In this document: positions 9,601 through 19,505 of the stretch, in pieces
Numbering within the stretch: the first letter of the stretch is position 1
Layout of the letters: every line of letters starts with the position of its first letter
Assembly: GCA_937873135.1 (NCBI GenBank)
Contig: CALMVQ010000154.1
Location: 99,761-163,760 of the forward strand
Direction: 5' to 3'
Origin: an uncultured Scytonema sp.
Lineage (GTDB): Bacteria; Cyanobacteriota; Cyanobacteriia; Cyanobacteriales; Nostocaceae
Length of the DNA stretch: 64,000 nt
Notes under the pieces: generated by a model
What the model was told of the DNA's origin: nothing
Databases searched by the model: none
Seen by the model: the letters and a program-made list of their open reading frames with translations, nothing else
Made by a program: the position numbers and the translations under genes

Positions 9601-11913
9601 ATCTCCTACTGAGTGGTTAAGTTCCCGCAGCAAAACTTCCACCAGTTCTGGTTCTACCTTTAACCCGACTTTTTCGGCTGGGTTAAGAATAACACGTCGG
9701 TAGTCGCTTATACTTAGTTTTCCTGACACTAAAACACTGGACTCCTGTAAAGCTAGAGCCAGTTCTGGTACTGTTAAACAGGAGGCAATGAAGTCTGCTC
9801 GTAAAGTGATAACTAACTTGAAACGATCAGATGCATACTTCACCGCCCCCAACACGAGTTCTAAAAAACGCTCTCTGTCTGTCTTGGAAGCAAGAGTAAA
9901 TAATTCCTCAAATTGATCTATCACCAGCACGACAACTTCGTGAGGCAGACTGCGTATCCAGTAAACAAATCCCTCAACTTCAGTGAAGGGATCTGGAGAA
10001 GAATTGCCTCCATGTCGTCCCTGCATCCTCTTTTTCCCTCCCAGCCGTTGCGCCAAAGCTTCCAGGGGACGTGTTCCTGGGCGAATGCTTTTGATCCACC
10101 ACTGTTCGCTGTGGGGAATTTGTTTACCCAATCGTAGTGCTGGAATCAGCCCTGCTTGCACAACTGACGATTTCCCGCTCGCTGAAGCACCGACGACAGC
10201 AAGAAATGATTTATGGGTTAGTTGATTAATTAACTGCTGAGTGAGAATTTCTCTACCGTAAAAATACCGAGAATCATCCTCACAAAAAGAACTTAAACCC
10301 ATGTAAGGGCAGACGCCGAGATCCAATCCGGTTTGTTCAGAGCGATGTGCTTCAGTTTTTGCCTCGAGAATTTCTATAATCCCTTGTACACCCGAAAGCC
10401 AGACGTGGAAGGGAATATTGCTACCTGCTAGGGAGAGTTGCAGTTGTGCGATCGCACCAGCTGCTGACAATCCAGATGCGACTGTTGTGACTTCTAGAGT
10501 CTGTAGCAAAGTTTGAGCAAACCTTTCTGGTTCTTCTGGATGAGAAGCGCAAGCAATTAAACATTGTCCTTGTTGTGAGTCAGAAAGTAAATCTTCTACC
10601 CAATCTTGTAATGCGACTCTGTGAGATTCACGCCTTTTTAAAGAGTGATTGGGAGAAGGATGTGTCAGGGCAAGAGGACAATCTAAAATAAGAATTTGTT
10701 TAGCGCGACAAGAACGTAGTTGCTGCTTTAACCATGAGCGCTTAATCCGGATCTCCTCGCCCAACACCAATCCTTCCCAAGCTTCCGTTTCTTCTATTCG
10801 CCCCCGAAGATAAAGGAGAACCGTATCTGAAGAAGGCGAATGTAAATGACGGGCGATCGCCTCTCTTACATCATGAGCCGTCGCCTTTGTTGCTGACAAG
10901 TACTCCAGTTCAAAACCTCTAGCACTCCCTAAAACCTTGCTAATCTCTAAAGTGACTTGGCTTCCTGAAGTTCCTTCCACGACTAATCCAACGCGGTGGC
11001 GATTAACTCCCACAACTTTAGACGATTTGGCTCCTACAATTAATTCTCCAACTCCTTCCACAATTCTCTTAGGAGTTTGGAGAGGATATTCGCTAAAAAG
11101 CTGAGTGTCTCCCTTACTTCTTTTCTGCTGATTAATTAACCGTAACTGTTGATTTGTTTTATCTATATATTGTAAAGTTTGATGATAGACATATCGATAT
11201 AAAGTATCTGCTGAAATTAAACCTTGAGAATCGGCGGCTTCACCACGCAATCCCTGCATTAAATAATAAGTAAATACTCCATGTCTTAGTTCCGGAAACT
11301 CCCAAGAGCGTTGATTGAGATCGCAAGAAAGCAAAGCATAAAATCGTCTACTTTTAGCTGCCTGCTGCAACACTTCTACAAATTGCTGTGTCGGATTCAC
11401 TAACAATTCTGCTGTTGCCCCTTGGAGAGTCATCACACCACTGTGACAAGCATCTAACCAAACTAACTGAGTTTGGGCAGCAGAGTTTTTGAATAATTGT
11501 AGTACTTCTTGTAAAGCTAAACCCGTGTTGAGTAAGTTAGATTTTTGTGTATCTGCCAGACATAAAAATGCTTGCTGCGTGTTTGGTTCTACTATTCCAT
11601 GCCCGGAAAAATAAAATAAAATGGTATCAGTAGGTTTAGCGATCGTCGTAATTTCCTGGAGAGTCGTACGCACACTCTTTAATGAAGGTGGAATCGCTAA
11701 ATCGTGGTATACTTTTAGCTCTTTTTGCGGAAATTGTGCCGTAGTATCTATTAAGGCTTCTGCCAACCCCTGACAATCTACTGCTGAGTACTGTAGGTTG
11801 GGGAGTTGCTCATCCTGATACTGATTAACTCCCACAAGTATCAGCCACAGGTTAGCTGTAGCTGTTTGTTTGATTTGAGTAGAGCGACTGGTAGCGACAC
11901 CAACTGGGCACAT
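6649..11913 (-). CDS. Caspase-like / nSTAND NTPase / WD40 repeat protein
   Basis: A 1754-residue multidomain signalling protein. Residues about 22-275 form a C14 caspase-like protease with catalytic His105 (YFSGHG) and Cys156 (LDACHSG). Residues about 300-515 look like a second, degenerate caspase fold, with LLYLRGRIE and LILDCPLA where the His and Cys motifs should be. An nSTAND ATPase follows, introduced by CPYMGLSSF, with Walker A GASASGKS at 575-582 and Walker [12 protein letters not shown] near 660. One membrane-like segment lies near 1050 ([18 protein letters not shown]). Fourteen WD40 repeats fill the C-terminal third, enough for two seven-bladed propellers. Such proteins are thought to sense a ligand through the repeats and activate the protease, in stress, cell death or defence. 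It is divergent from the sigma-like/DUF1822 pair. Confidence 0.92.
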   Translation of the reverse strand: MCPVGVATSRSTQIKQTATANLWLILVGVNQYQDEQLPNLQYSAVDCQGLAEALIDTTAQFPQKELKVYHDLAIPPSLKSVRTTLQEITTIAKPTDTILFYFSGHGIVEPNTQQAFLCLADTQKSNLLNTGLALQEVLQLFKNSAAQTQLVWLDACHSGVMTLQGATAELLVNPTQQFVEVLQQAAKSRRFYALLSCDLNQRSWEFPELRHGVFTYYLMQGLRGEAADSQGLISADTLYRYVYHQTLQYIDKTNQQLRLINQQKRSKGDTQLFSEYPLQTPKRIVEGVGELIVGAKSSKVVGVNRHRVGLVVEGTSGSQVTLEISKVLGSARGFELEYLSATKATAHDVREAIARHLHSPSSDTVLLYLRGRIEETEAWEGLVLGEEIRIKRSWLKQQLRSCRAKQILILDCPLALTHPSPNHSLKRRESHRVALQDWVEDLLSDSQQGQCLIACASHPEEPERFAQTLLQTLEVTTVASGLSAAGAIAQLQLSLAGSNIPFHVWLSGVQGIIEILEAKTEAHRSEQTGLDLGVCPYMGLSSFCEDDSRYFYGREILTQQLINQLTHKSFLAVVGASASGKSSVVQAGLIPALRLGKQIPHSEQWWIKSIRPGTRPLEALAQRLGGKKRMQGRHGGNSSPDPFTEVEGFVYWIRSLPHEVVVLVIDQFEELFTLASKTDRERFLELVLGAVKYASDRFKLVITLRADFIASCLTVPELALALQESSVLVSGKLSISDYRRVILNPAEKVGLKVEPELVEVLLRELNHSVGDLPLLEFVLEQLWQHRVAGELTLQAYQEQLGGIKGALERSCQAVYNSLDLGAKECAKWIFLSLTQLGEGTEDTRRRVFKSELIVKKYPPELVERTLNALIAAKLVVVNVEEEKGAEGEGELPSQQPIPTFFKARSGGITEQSLTFLSKGEPEDSKNPLKFPTDIATAQTSVLQLPAVTVEVAHEILIQHWSILRSWLEENRDRLRKQRQIEQASRLWLQSDRQSDFLLQGVRLAEAEDIYIKWTDELSADVQCFIEACLAERKRQQLQEKRRLRQAQRAVVALSALGIAACGFAILAYSQGREAQMREIEALNSSSKANLASNQQLEALIASVKAGKQIEKTIGVPANIKSVTISALGQITTEIQERNRLEKHNAGVVSVSFSPNGQILASASLDKTIKLWSRDGRLLNTLTGHSNAISSISFAPDSKTIASTSVDKTIKLWRVSDGLLLRTIAVNSQTAATFSPDGKTIASANADQTVKIWNASDGRLLRTLTGHNDGVICVTYSPDGKIIASGSEDKTIKLWSSSDGHLLRTLTGDTDWINSIAFSPDSKTIVSGSRDNTVKLWSSSDGHLITNLNGHSDSVLAVAFSPDGKTIASASADNTVKLWSYNGVELETFRGHTGGVSGVSFSPDSRTIASASVDGTIRLWQQPNRSLLGIFAGYGAGVNSATFSPDSRAIASGSLDGTIRLWRRDGTSINNWSGHKSAVYNVVFSPDGQTLASASADQTVKLWRTSDGALLHTLVGHTDEVDKVSFSPDGKIIATAGKDNIVKLWQTSSGTLIRDLKGHEAEVDAVSFSPDGKTIASASADNTIKLWESSTGRLLLTIPAHNQWILGVTFSPNGTMIASSSADGTVKLWQSSDGQLLHTFTGHTDSVYSSSFSPDGKALASASGDKTVKVWSLDGKLLKTFLGHRNAVVSVGFSPDGKTVISGSWDSTVRLWHFDPQELKTPKLNSLIHNACDWVHDYLNNDPKVLPDDKKLCSS

Positions 11914-12316
11914 ATCAATTCGGGGTTTGAGATTTGGGATTTAGGATTTGGGCTAGACTGCTCACCGTTACCAAGAGCATAAACGCAAAAACGCAGATTG
12001 TTTGGCAGTTTGTCTTAAAATAGGATCTGGGAAATTTACAATTGTTTATAAGGTTAAATAATGTTCACTTTCCTTATGTTATGCAGTTTGACTCGAAGTA
12101 AAATCTAAAAAAATTACAAAACGATATATTAGAGCTAATTTCTGGTGTTTAAACCAGAAGGGGGTAGGGAGCAAGGGAAGAAGAATGATTCTTAACTTTG
12201 TTGGCTCCTGTCTCCTAACCGCCGAAATACGCTTCTAAATTCGTGTATTAAGGTTGTGGGGGAGCACTCTAAGGCTGAACCCCTCCACTCATTCTATAGG
12301 TCGGTTCGCTAGTTTT
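11914..12316. other. Divergent intergenic region
   Basis: About 400 bp between the start of the caspase/WD40 gene and the sigma-like gene, so it should hold both promoters. A short palindrome (CTGGTGTTTAAACCAG, around 12142) is the only structure I see. Confidence 0.4.
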
Positions 12317-13486
12317 ATGGATTCTCGAAGCAACATTGTGGAAATATTTTCGACTTTTTTGGTATTTGCTGCCGATCGCTGTAGTGGTTGGACAAAGGAT
12401 GCTAGGCTCAGCCGTCAGATGCACAAACTGATCGAGCAAACCCCACAGCAAACGAACGAAAACTTTTGGGTGCTTTATTGGTATAATAACATGCAGAATC
12501 CTCATTCGGCTAAACTTGCTAAGGAGCATTTGATCGCTTATTTGCAAGAACCTTGCTACTGGGCAGCCCAAAAAACATATACCAGCTTTGCCACGAGCCA
12601 GTATAAATTATCAGATCATTTTCAGATTGCAATTTCTCAAGTTGATAAAGTATTCAAAGGTTTTGACCCTAAAAGTGGTTTCAGCCTTAAAAACTATGCT
12701 ACCGCTATCTTTGGCAGTGCCATTCGCGAAACTTTGCGGCAGTATCACGAAATTGATATTTGTACAGATTGGGGACTATTGCGAAAAATAAGTCAAAAGC
12801 GTTTAGTCGAGTCTTTGCAATCAGCTGGCTTATCCCCCACTACGGTGACTGCTTACGTTGCTGCTTGGAACTATTTCAAGTCGCTATATATACCAACACA
12901 AGCAACCACTACCCGACAGCTTTCACGCCCAGATAAACAAACTTGGGAAGCGATCGCTCTTGCTTACAACAGAGCAAACCAACCGCCAATTAACACGCAA
13001 ACCCTGGAAAGCTGGTTGCTCAGTTGTGCCAAAGCCGCACGTACATATCTTTACCCTAGTTTGACTTCGATCAACACGAAAAATAGTTCTGATGATAAAG
13101 ATTGGCTGGATAATTTACCTGGGAAAGAACAAGATTCTCCACTGAGCCAAATTATTGCCACTGAAGAACAACAAACCAATTTTTCTTACCAAACTGAAAT
13201 CAACAAGGTGTTAGTTGCTGCAATTACCTTATTAGAACCGCAAGCACAAGAGATTTTGCAACTTTACTACCTCAAAGGACTCACCCAGCAGCAGATTGCC
13301 AAACAAGAGCAAATTCAACAGTACACCGTCTCACGGCGGTTGACAAAAGCGAGGGAATTATTACTGCGATCTTTGGCTAAATGGAGTGAAGACACCTTGC
13401 ATATCTCGATGACTTCAGACATATTAAAAAGCTGTAGTGCGATGATGGAGGAATGGCTGCAAGATTACTACAAACCATCTGTGTAA
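12317..13486 (+). CDS. Sigma-70 family RNA polymerase sigma factor-like protein
   Basis: A 389-residue protein of the cyanobacterial sigma-70-like group that pairs with DUF1822. The C-terminus is a sigma region 4 helix-turn-helix: LEPQAQEILQLYYLKGLTQQQIA followed by YTVSRRLTKARELLLRSL. The middle contains a region-2-like stretch (FDPKSGFSLKNYATAIFGSAIRE). ATG 12317 is chosen over GTG 12254 because relatives begin MxSRxNxVEIFSTFL. The gene is followed by DUF1822 after 164 bp, the usual neighbour. It may direct transcription of the adjacent signalling genes; target promoters are unknown. Confidence 0.85.
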   Translation: MDSRSNIVEIFSTFLVFAADRCSGWTKDARLSRQMHKLIEQTPQQTNENFWVLYWYNNMQNPHSAKLAKEHLIAYLQEPCYWAAQKTYTSFATSQYKLSDHFQIAISQVDKVFKGFDPKSGFSLKNYATAIFGSAIRETLRQYHEIDICTDWGLLRKISQKRLVESLQSAGLSPTTVTAYVAAWNYFKSLYIPTQATTTRQLSRPDKQTWEAIALAYNRANQPPINTQTLESWLLSCAKAARTYLYPSLTSINTKNSSDDKDWLDNLPGKEQDSPLSQIIATEEQQTNFSYQTEINKVLVAAITLLEPQAQEILQLYYLKGLTQQQIAKQEQIQQYTVSRRLTKARELLLRSLAKWSEDTLHISMTSDILKSCSAMMEEWLQDYYKPSV

Positions 13487-13650
13487 ACTCCACTGCCGCG
13501 CCCACGCAAGGGATGCGGTTTTCAAAAAACAAGGAGTCAGGAGGAAAAGTTGGTTATCTTTTATTGATATACGTCCTAAATATTTTATCTTTTAACTTTT
13601 TTCGACTTCTCCCCCTCTCCAATACCTCCCTAATCATCACCTTATAAGCC

Positions 13651-14808
13651 ATGACTAACAACACAACCATATTTAACTTTGCTTCGCCAACTGACCTGAT
13701 TTTACCAATACCACCGGACGTCCCACAACGAAGCGAATCTTTTTCTAACCCAACATCTTTTGCTTCTGCTGATCTCAATAAACTTTGCCTCAATGCCGTA
13801 TTGCCTTGGCTACAAGAAGATTTGGCACCGCAGGCAAAACCTTGGCCAAGTACCACTGCTCTACCTAGCTTTTGGGAATTCGTTAATGGAACTGCGATCT
13901 CTATTGACGGAACTCGATTTGTCTTAGTTCCCAGCGAGGCTATGGATTTGGGCGAAATGCGTGTAGCTCAAGAATGGGTAGATATACCAAGTTTTGTTGG
14001 TGATTATTACTTAGCAGTACAGGTAGAACCGGATGACGGTTACGTCAGAATTTGGGGCTACTGTACCCACGCACAAATCAAGAATCAGGGAAGTTACGAC
14101 AGCAGCGATCGCACTTATTCGGTTGAAAACGCTGACATGATTAACGACATCAGTGTGTTAATGGTAGCGCAACAATTCTGCCAGGAAGAAACGACACGTA
14201 GCATCATTCCATCTTTGCCAACTTTATCACCAGTACAAGCACAAAACTTAATCTCCCGTCTGCAAACGAGCCACATAACACCCCGGTTGGAGATTCCTTT
14301 TCAAATGTGGGGGGCTTTAATTGAGCATGGAGGTTGGAGACAAAGCTTATATCAACGACGCTTGGGACTCCAAGAACAATGGTCGATCATTGAATGGCTT
14401 CAGAGCGGTGTCTCTCAATTTGCGCGATCACTTGGTTGGGGAAGTTTAAGTCTACAATTAAGTGGGGCGGGAGTGCGGAGTGTTGAAGAAATACAATCGC
14501 GGATAGCCATGTCTCGCCAACTGATGATAGCAGGTCAACTGTACGATTTGACAATTACACCACAAAATGAAGGAGAATCAACATGGCACTTTGAGTTGCG
14601 TAACGCCACTGTGGGAGCCGCGATTCCTGGTGGTTTTAAACTCAGACTCCTGACGGAAGATTTACAGCCGTTTCCCAATAACGAAGATGTCGCCACAACT
14701 GCGGTAGAATTACTCTTTGTAGATGTTGCGTTACAACCTGGTGAAGGTATAGTTTGGGAAATAGAACCCCTACCCGAAAACTACGACCGAGAAATACTGA
14801 GGTTTTAA
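13651..14808 (+). CDS. DUF1822 family protein
   Basis: A 385-residue protein recognised as DUF1822 from its N-terminal FxxPTDLIL, the long central Trp/Gln-rich part (RVAQEWVDIPSFVGDYYLAV) and the C-terminal LLTEDLQPFPNNEDVATTA. It has no signal peptide or membrane segment. The family is essentially cyanobacterial and is encoded next to sigma-70-like genes and CHAT or caspase signalling proteins, as here. Its biochemical role is unknown; an anti-sigma or sigma-partner function is only suggested by location. Confidence 0.85.
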   Translation: MTNNTTIFNFASPTDLILPIPPDVPQRSESFSNPTSFASADLNKLCLNAVLPWLQEDLAPQAKPWPSTTALPSFWEFVNGTAISIDGTRFVLVPSEAMDLGEMRVAQEWVDIPSFVGDYYLAVQVEPDDGYVRIWGYCTHAQIKNQGSYDSSDRTYSVENADMINDISVLMVAQQFCQEETTRSIIPSLPTLSPVQAQNLISRLQTSHITPRLEIPFQMWGALIEHGGWRQSLYQRRLGLQEQWSIIEWLQSGVSQFARSLGWGSLSLQLSGAGVRSVEEIQSRIAMSRQLMIAGQLYDLTITPQNEGESTWHFELRNATVGAAIPGGFKLRLLTEDLQPFPNNEDVATTAVELLFVDVALQPGEGIVWEIEPLPENYDREILRF

Positions 14809-14849
14809 GCACAGAAAGTCAAGAAATCGACTAAAGAATAACAGTGCAG

Positions 14850-15953
14850 ATGAATCAGAATGTAATTGGTGTTGCAGTTGTTGGTACGGGATTTGGTCAA
14901 AAAGTCCATATTCCGGCATTTCAATCTCATCCTTTGACTCAAGTGGTTGCTGTTTACAACCGCGATCTAGATAAAGCCAAAGCGATCGCCAAATCCCACG
15001 ACATTCCTCATGCCTGCAACACAATTGCAGATATTGTGGCACTACCAGAAGTGGAAGCCGTTAGCATTTCCACACCGCCATTCTTGCATTATGAAATGGC
15101 AAAAGCAGTGTTACAGTCTGGCAAACATTTGTTACTGGAAAAACCAACAGCATTAAATGCCGCCGAGGCGAAAGAACTTTATCGGTTGGCAAAGGAGGCA
15201 GGCGTTAGTGCGGCTTTAGACTTTGAGTTTCGCTTTGTTCCTGGCTGGCAGTTTTTTGCCGAACTGTTGTCAGATGATTATGTTGGTTCTAAGCATTTGA
15301 TTAGAATTGATTGGTTGGGTTCTTCGCGTGCTGATGTTTTGCGTCCTTGGAACTGGTATTCGCGCCGAGATCAAGGAGGCGGTGTATTGGGATCTTTAGG
15401 TTCCCACATTTTTGATTATATTTACTGGTTATTTGGTCCTGTACGTAGATTGAGCGCTCGTTTTAGTACTGCTATTCCTCAAAGGTTGGACCCCGCAACT
15501 GATAAACTAAGACCAGTAGATTCTGATGACACTTGTTTGGTGATGCTGGAGTTGGCTGATGGCACACCTTGTCAAGTTTCAATCAGTGCCGTGATTCATG
15601 CACCTCGTACCCATTGGATGGAAGTTTATGGCGATCGCGGGACTTTGATTTTAGGAAGTGAAAATCAAAAAGACTATATATATGGGTTCCATGTTTGGGG
15701 TTCTAAGACGGGTAAACCACTGACGCAAATAGAGATTCCCAATCGGTTAATCTTTCCCAGAAATTATGGTGATGGTCGTATTTCTGCACTGATTAGGGTT
15801 GTGGATAGTTGGCTGGTAGGTATTCACAAGGGTGAGGCGATCGTTCCATCCTTGCGAGAAGGAGTTTATTCCCAATTGTTGATGGATTGCTGCTATGAAT
15901 CAAATGTGACATCAAAATGGGTTGATGTGCCAGCATTGGAAGAATTTTTGTAA
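14850..15953 (+). CDS. Gfo/Idh/MocA family oxidoreductase
   Basis: A 367-residue NAD(P)-dependent dehydrogenase. The N-terminal Rossmann fold shows GVAVVGTGFGQKVHIPAF, the EKP motif appears as LLEKPTAL, and the C-terminal alpha/beta domain includes GGVLGSLGSHIFDYIYWL with a likely catalytic His. ATG 14850 is preferred over GTG 14844, two codons upstream. Family members oxidise or reduce sugars, inositol or amino-sugars; the substrate here is not apparent. The gene sits 41 bp after DUF1822 in the same direction and could be cotranscribed, though a functional link is not obvious. Confidence 0.88.
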   Translation: MNQNVIGVAVVGTGFGQKVHIPAFQSHPLTQVVAVYNRDLDKAKAIAKSHDIPHACNTIADIVALPEVEAVSISTPPFLHYEMAKAVLQSGKHLLLEKPTALNAAEAKELYRLAKEAGVSAALDFEFRFVPGWQFFAELLSDDYVGSKHLIRIDWLGSSRADVLRPWNWYSRRDQGGGVLGSLGSHIFDYIYWLFGPVRRLSARFSTAIPQRLDPATDKLRPVDSDDTCLVMLELADGTPCQVSISAVIHAPRTHWMEVYGDRGTLILGSENQKDYIYGFHVWGSKTGKPLTQIEIPNRLIFPRNYGDGRISALIRVVDSWLVGIHKGEAIVPSLREGVYSQLLMDCCYESNVTSKWVDVPALEEFL

Positions 15954-16208
15954 GTAGTTAGCGCTTCAGCTTATCTATAGCAATCCTATCTGATCTGTGA
16001 AAATTAACGAACCGCATAGACTTGGGCAGCGCGTTGGTGAGCTAGCGCTACAGGAGTGTAAGATTACCTATCTTATTTCTCTGCGTCTTGGCGTGCGTGT
16101 GCGGTTTTTTAATCGGTATTCTTAGGAGCGGGAAGGGAGTAGCAATTCATGTTAGCCTTCAGTTGGCTGGACAATAGCCTCATAAATTTCCAATGAAAGG
16201 TAAATTGT

Positions 16209-17273
16209 ATGGCAATTAATGTCACATTTCTCACTGATGGTGAAGCCGGACAAGCACTTAAGGTGGCAAACCAATTAGCTGAATTCATTAGTGCAGCTAA
16301 ATCCAGCTTGCATATTGCAATCTATGATTTTCGGTTGAAAGAGCCAGAAACTCATGATCCGGTGATCAACGCCCTGATTGAGCGTGCAAACGCCGGAGTG
16401 TCGGTACAAATTGTCTATTACCAGGGAAGACCAGTAAAGGGGACTCAAAAGGATCAAGAGCCAGCAATTGTCGAAATGGATATGGATCAATTCGTAGAGG
16501 TGGGTGGTGATCCTGCACCTGCGGCAATTGGAGATTTTCTCAGCAATCCTCCGGAGAATATCCAGGTTAAGGGGATTTTGGGTTCAAAGCTGATGCACAA
16601 CAAGTATATTTTGCGGGACATTCATACGGGCAATGGCACTGTCTGGACAGGATCAGCTAATTTCACTGATGATGCTTGGAGCTTTCAGGAAAATAACATC
16701 TTGCTTCTTGAATCTCCCGAACTATGTTTGTTCTATGAAACCGATTTTCAGGAACTGTGGGTTAAAGGAAATATTCGCTCAACAGGGGTTGGGGATACTG
16801 GCACTGTGAATGTCGGGCAGATTGCTGTGGATTTTGGGTTTTCACCAGGCGAAGGGAAAACCATTGACCATTTGATTGCTAGTTTGATCAGTTCAGCGCG
16901 GCGACGGATCAAGGTATCTTCTATGGTGCTGACTTCTCATGCCATCCTGGGAGCGTTAGATGATGCTATTCGCAGCGAGCAAGTCAAGGATTTTAATGGG
17001 ATCTATGATGCCACCCAAATGGGTCATACTGTGAAACTTTGGCAGAAGTCACCAAAAAATGAAGGCATCATCTCAACTTTTCAGGAAGTGGCAAGTCATC
17101 TAGTCGGGAAACACTCCAAGCCTTACTCCCCCACAAGCAAACATGATTTCATGCACAACAAAGTGGTGGTGTGCGATGATGCAGTTGTCACAGGCAGTTT
17201 TAACTTTTCTCATAATGCTACTCTAAATTCTGAGAACATGCTGATTCTGCATAGTAAAAACCTTTTCAGCTAG
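16209..17273 (+). CDS. Phospholipase D-like domain protein (two HKD motifs)
   Basis: A 354-residue PLD-superfamily protein with two catalytic HxK motifs: His130/Lys132 in LMHNKYILRD and His316/Lys318 in FMHNKVVVCDD. Each is followed by the conserved GSANF/GSFNFS turn. Two motifs in one chain give a complete active site. There is no signal peptide, so it is probably cytoplasmic; relatives include endonucleases and phosphodiesterases of the PLD fold as well as lipases. GAAAGG lies upstream of ATG 16209. The gene stands alone, and whether it acts on lipid or nucleic acid cannot be decided from sequence. Confidence 0.88.
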   Translation: MAINVTFLTDGEAGQALKVANQLAEFISAAKSSLHIAIYDFRLKEPETHDPVINALIERANAGVSVQIVYYQGRPVKGTQKDQEPAIVEMDMDQFVEVGGDPAPAAIGDFLSNPPENIQVKGILGSKLMHNKYILRDIHTGNGTVWTGSANFTDDAWSFQENNILLLESPELCLFYETDFQELWVKGNIRSTGVGDTGTVNVGQIAVDFGFSPGEGKTIDHLIASLISSARRRIKVSSMVLTSHAILGALDDAIRSEQVKDFNGIYDATQMGHTVKLWQKSPKNEGIISTFQEVASHLVGKHSKPYSPTSKHDFMHNKVVVCDDAVVTGSFNFSHNATLNSENMLILHSKNLFS

Positions 17274-17592
17274 CGTTGAAACTTAACCCAAATTTTGTGA
17301 TTGCAAAAAACAATCTCAAAGAAACTCAATGTTCACTAGCACTGCGCCAAAACCCTCAATCTTCAGAAATCAATGATAATTCAAATTTTTGTCTAATTAT
17401 ACCAGTAGCCACAAATGTTAGGACACCGTAATATAGCAAACGTCTTGGCGGCTAGGAAGCACAACTATGGGGATTCTCTTTTGACTTTTGACGAACCCGT
17501 TCGCGTAGCATCTCGTAGAGAAGAGGCTGAGGCCTCGCCTGACAGTACGGCACGAGATTTAAGCTTAAAGGTTTCTAGCTAACCATTCTTAT
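17274..17592. other. Intergenic region with short dispersed repeat
   Basis: About 320 bp after the PLD gene. Around 17496-17545 it carries GTTCGCGTAGCATCTCGTAGAG, a variant of the short GGAGACGCTACGCG motif also seen near 18660 and 46272. No gene is visible. Confidence 0.4.
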
Positions 17593-17633
17593 AAGAAATA
17601 GCGCTACCTCTAACTAAGGCAACGCTATTTCTT
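17593..17633 (-). terminator. Hairpin downstream of the GlsB-type gene
   Basis: AAGAAATAGCG and CGCTATTTCTT form an 11-bp perfect stem about 70 bp beyond the stop of the minus-strand membrane protein gene. The following bases on the minus strand are T/A-rich. A factor-independent terminator is plausible. Confidence 0.5.
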
Positions 17634-17704
17634 TGCTGAATCTAAGAGAATAATTCTTTCTTACAAATTCCCTAAGATTCAGTTGATAACTGCAATATAA
17701 ATTA

Positions 17705-17977
17705 CTATACTGCACTACTACGATTGATAAGATTCCACAAGAAAATAGCGACTATTGCACCTAGAACAGCGACTAGAATACCAGGAATACTAAAGGAGGC
17801 AGATGTTAATAATAGTTTACCTGTGGCGAAAAATACACCTAAACTACCACCAATAAATGCACCAACGATCCCCAAGATAATTGTAGCGAGAATGCCACCG
17901 CCTTGATGACCGGGATAAATAGCTTTCGCGATCGCACCTGCAATTAAACCTAAAACTACCCAAGCAACAATATTCAT
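17705..17977 (-). CDS. GlsB/YeaQ/YmgE family membrane protein
   Basis: A 90-residue inner-membrane protein with three hydrophobic segments and the family's glycine-rich pattern (GLIAGAIAKAIYPGHQGGG, ILGIVGAFIGGSLG). Full length for the family (about 80-90). Members are often stress- or stationary-phase-induced, with unknown molecular function. The gene stands alone, flanked downstream by a hairpin. Confidence 0.9.
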   Translation of the reverse strand: MNIVAWVVLGLIAGAIAKAIYPGHQGGGILATIILGIVGAFIGGSLGVFFATGKLLLTSASFSIPGILVAVLGAIVAIFLWNLINRSSAV

Positions 17978-18026
17978 TGTTTTGCTTCCTTGAACACTTT
18001 AATAACCTATGAACTAAGAATAGCAA

Positions 18027-18944
18027 TCCACTCTTTATTTTCTCTCTATCAAGGGAAATAACTCTAAAAAACTCAAGGTAGATTTGAAAGCCACGGAAAG
18101 AACATCTTCTATCTCTCCTTTAGTCGATGGGTATTTCTTGAAGAATAGCTAAGTTGGAACTATTAAAACTACCAAGCAATATTGCCACTTAGTTAAATAC
18201 TGAGTGGCTTTTTTAACAAGCAGGATTAATTAGTAAGATTTTGCATTAATATTAACAAAGAGATTCACGTTTATGTAAGTACTGCCTGCTATTTTATGGC
18301 TGAAAGGTAATGCTTACCCCATGCTAACTTGTACTGCCCAGAAGCGCGATTACTTCTTCTCAATCCATATGACTCGAGCGATCATTACCTTCTGTAAACA
18401 TCAGTGTCTCAACAATTGAACGGGTAAGGCAGTGATTTGTGGAGGAGAGTCTCTGATGTAGGGAGCGATCGCTATTCCTACTTTCAAAACAGATAGAGGT
18501 AGGGGCGAACGGTGAGACAGAGAAAGCAGGAGGGTTAGCCCGCTCTCACGGGGACTGCGATCTTCGCAGCGATCTTCGACGTTAGCGAAGCGGTAGCGAG
18601 GCACGAGCGTCAGGAGCGTCACCCGATCTTGGCAGCGATCTCCCTTGTCTTCTCCCAAAGGGAGACGCTACGCGCTCCGAGCGTCAGGGCTGTTCGCCCT
18701 TGCAGTATATTTGATGTGTAGCGAAGTTTTATGGAATTGGTATAAATCGCGAGCGTGACAGATCTCAAATAACGTAAAATCCTTCTCGAACTGGTAGTCC
18801 GCCCCGATTTATTGAGCGGATACTTTATGACTTCCTGTTTTTCAAGAAACTTAGGACTAAGCAAGATTTTGGTAAACAGACTCCCATTTTTTCATTGATG
18901 ACAAGTCGCTGAGGGCATTATGTATGTGACTTAAACAAGAAGCG
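18027..18944. other. Repeat-rich intergenic region
   Basis: About 900 bp without a supported gene. The segment 18520-18700 is a mosaic of short repeats rich in AGCGATCTTCG, GTTAGCGAAGCGG and GGGAGACGCTACGCG, typical of Nostocales short dispersed repeats. Short open frames here are by-products of the repeats. Confidence 0.5.
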
Positions 18945-19436
18945 CTATCTTTGACTCTCCGAGGGTTTTGGAGCGCTAGATACTGGTTTTGAGCGCTGCT
19001 GCTGGTACTCGCTAACAACTTTTTGCACGAAGCTAGATGTGAAGCCACTGTCGCAGCCTGTATACTCACCAGTCATCCACCAACAAGCAACGCTACGCAC
19101 AGCCGCAGTTTCATTATTGTTAGTCGCATGTAACTCTTTGTCTAACTCACGGCGCATGATACACGAGACAACTTTGCGTGCAGTGGCCGTGTTTTCAAAC
19201 TGTGTTGGTGTTAATTCCTGTTTGAGACAGTATTTCGACCAGCCTTTAAGAGTTTCTGGTTTGACTTTCCATTCGCTATAATATCCATTGCTTGGCGAGC
19301 CTGATTGCGGTGCAGCTTTTCGCAGTGCTTCTACCAGCGCTGTAACTTGGGCATTAGATACCTGCTGTTGGGCTTGAGCTGCTAGCAATGAAGATAATCC
19401 GAAGCTGATAATGACTCCAAAGCTTAAAAATCGCAT
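18945..19436 (-). CDS. Secreted hypothetical protein
   Basis: A 163-residue protein with a Sec signal peptide (MRFLSFGVIISFGLSSLLAAQAQ) and a mature region with several cysteines (YCLKQ, VSCIMRREL, VACWWMTG, GCDSGF), probably disulphide-bonded. ATG 19436 is chosen because AGGAGG lies 6 nt upstream of it; an ATG five codons earlier would place that ribosome site inside the gene. No family is recognised. Its end is followed by the repeat-rich region, and just upstream lies the orphan OMEGA-type element. Function is unknown. Confidence 0.75.
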   Translation of the reverse strand: MRFLSFGVIISFGLSSLLAAQAQQQVSNAQVTALVEALRKAAPQSGSPSNGYYSEWKVKPETLKGWSKYCLKQELTPTQFENTATARKVVSCIMRRELDKELHATNNNETAAVRSVACWWMTGEYTGCDSGFTSSFVQKVVSEYQQQRSKPVSSAPKPSESQR

Positions 19437-19505
19437 GGTGTTCCTCCTCATCTAAAAGTTTTCGACACGTATAGAAACCGCGCAGTTTTAACTCGCGCCT
19501 GTTAT

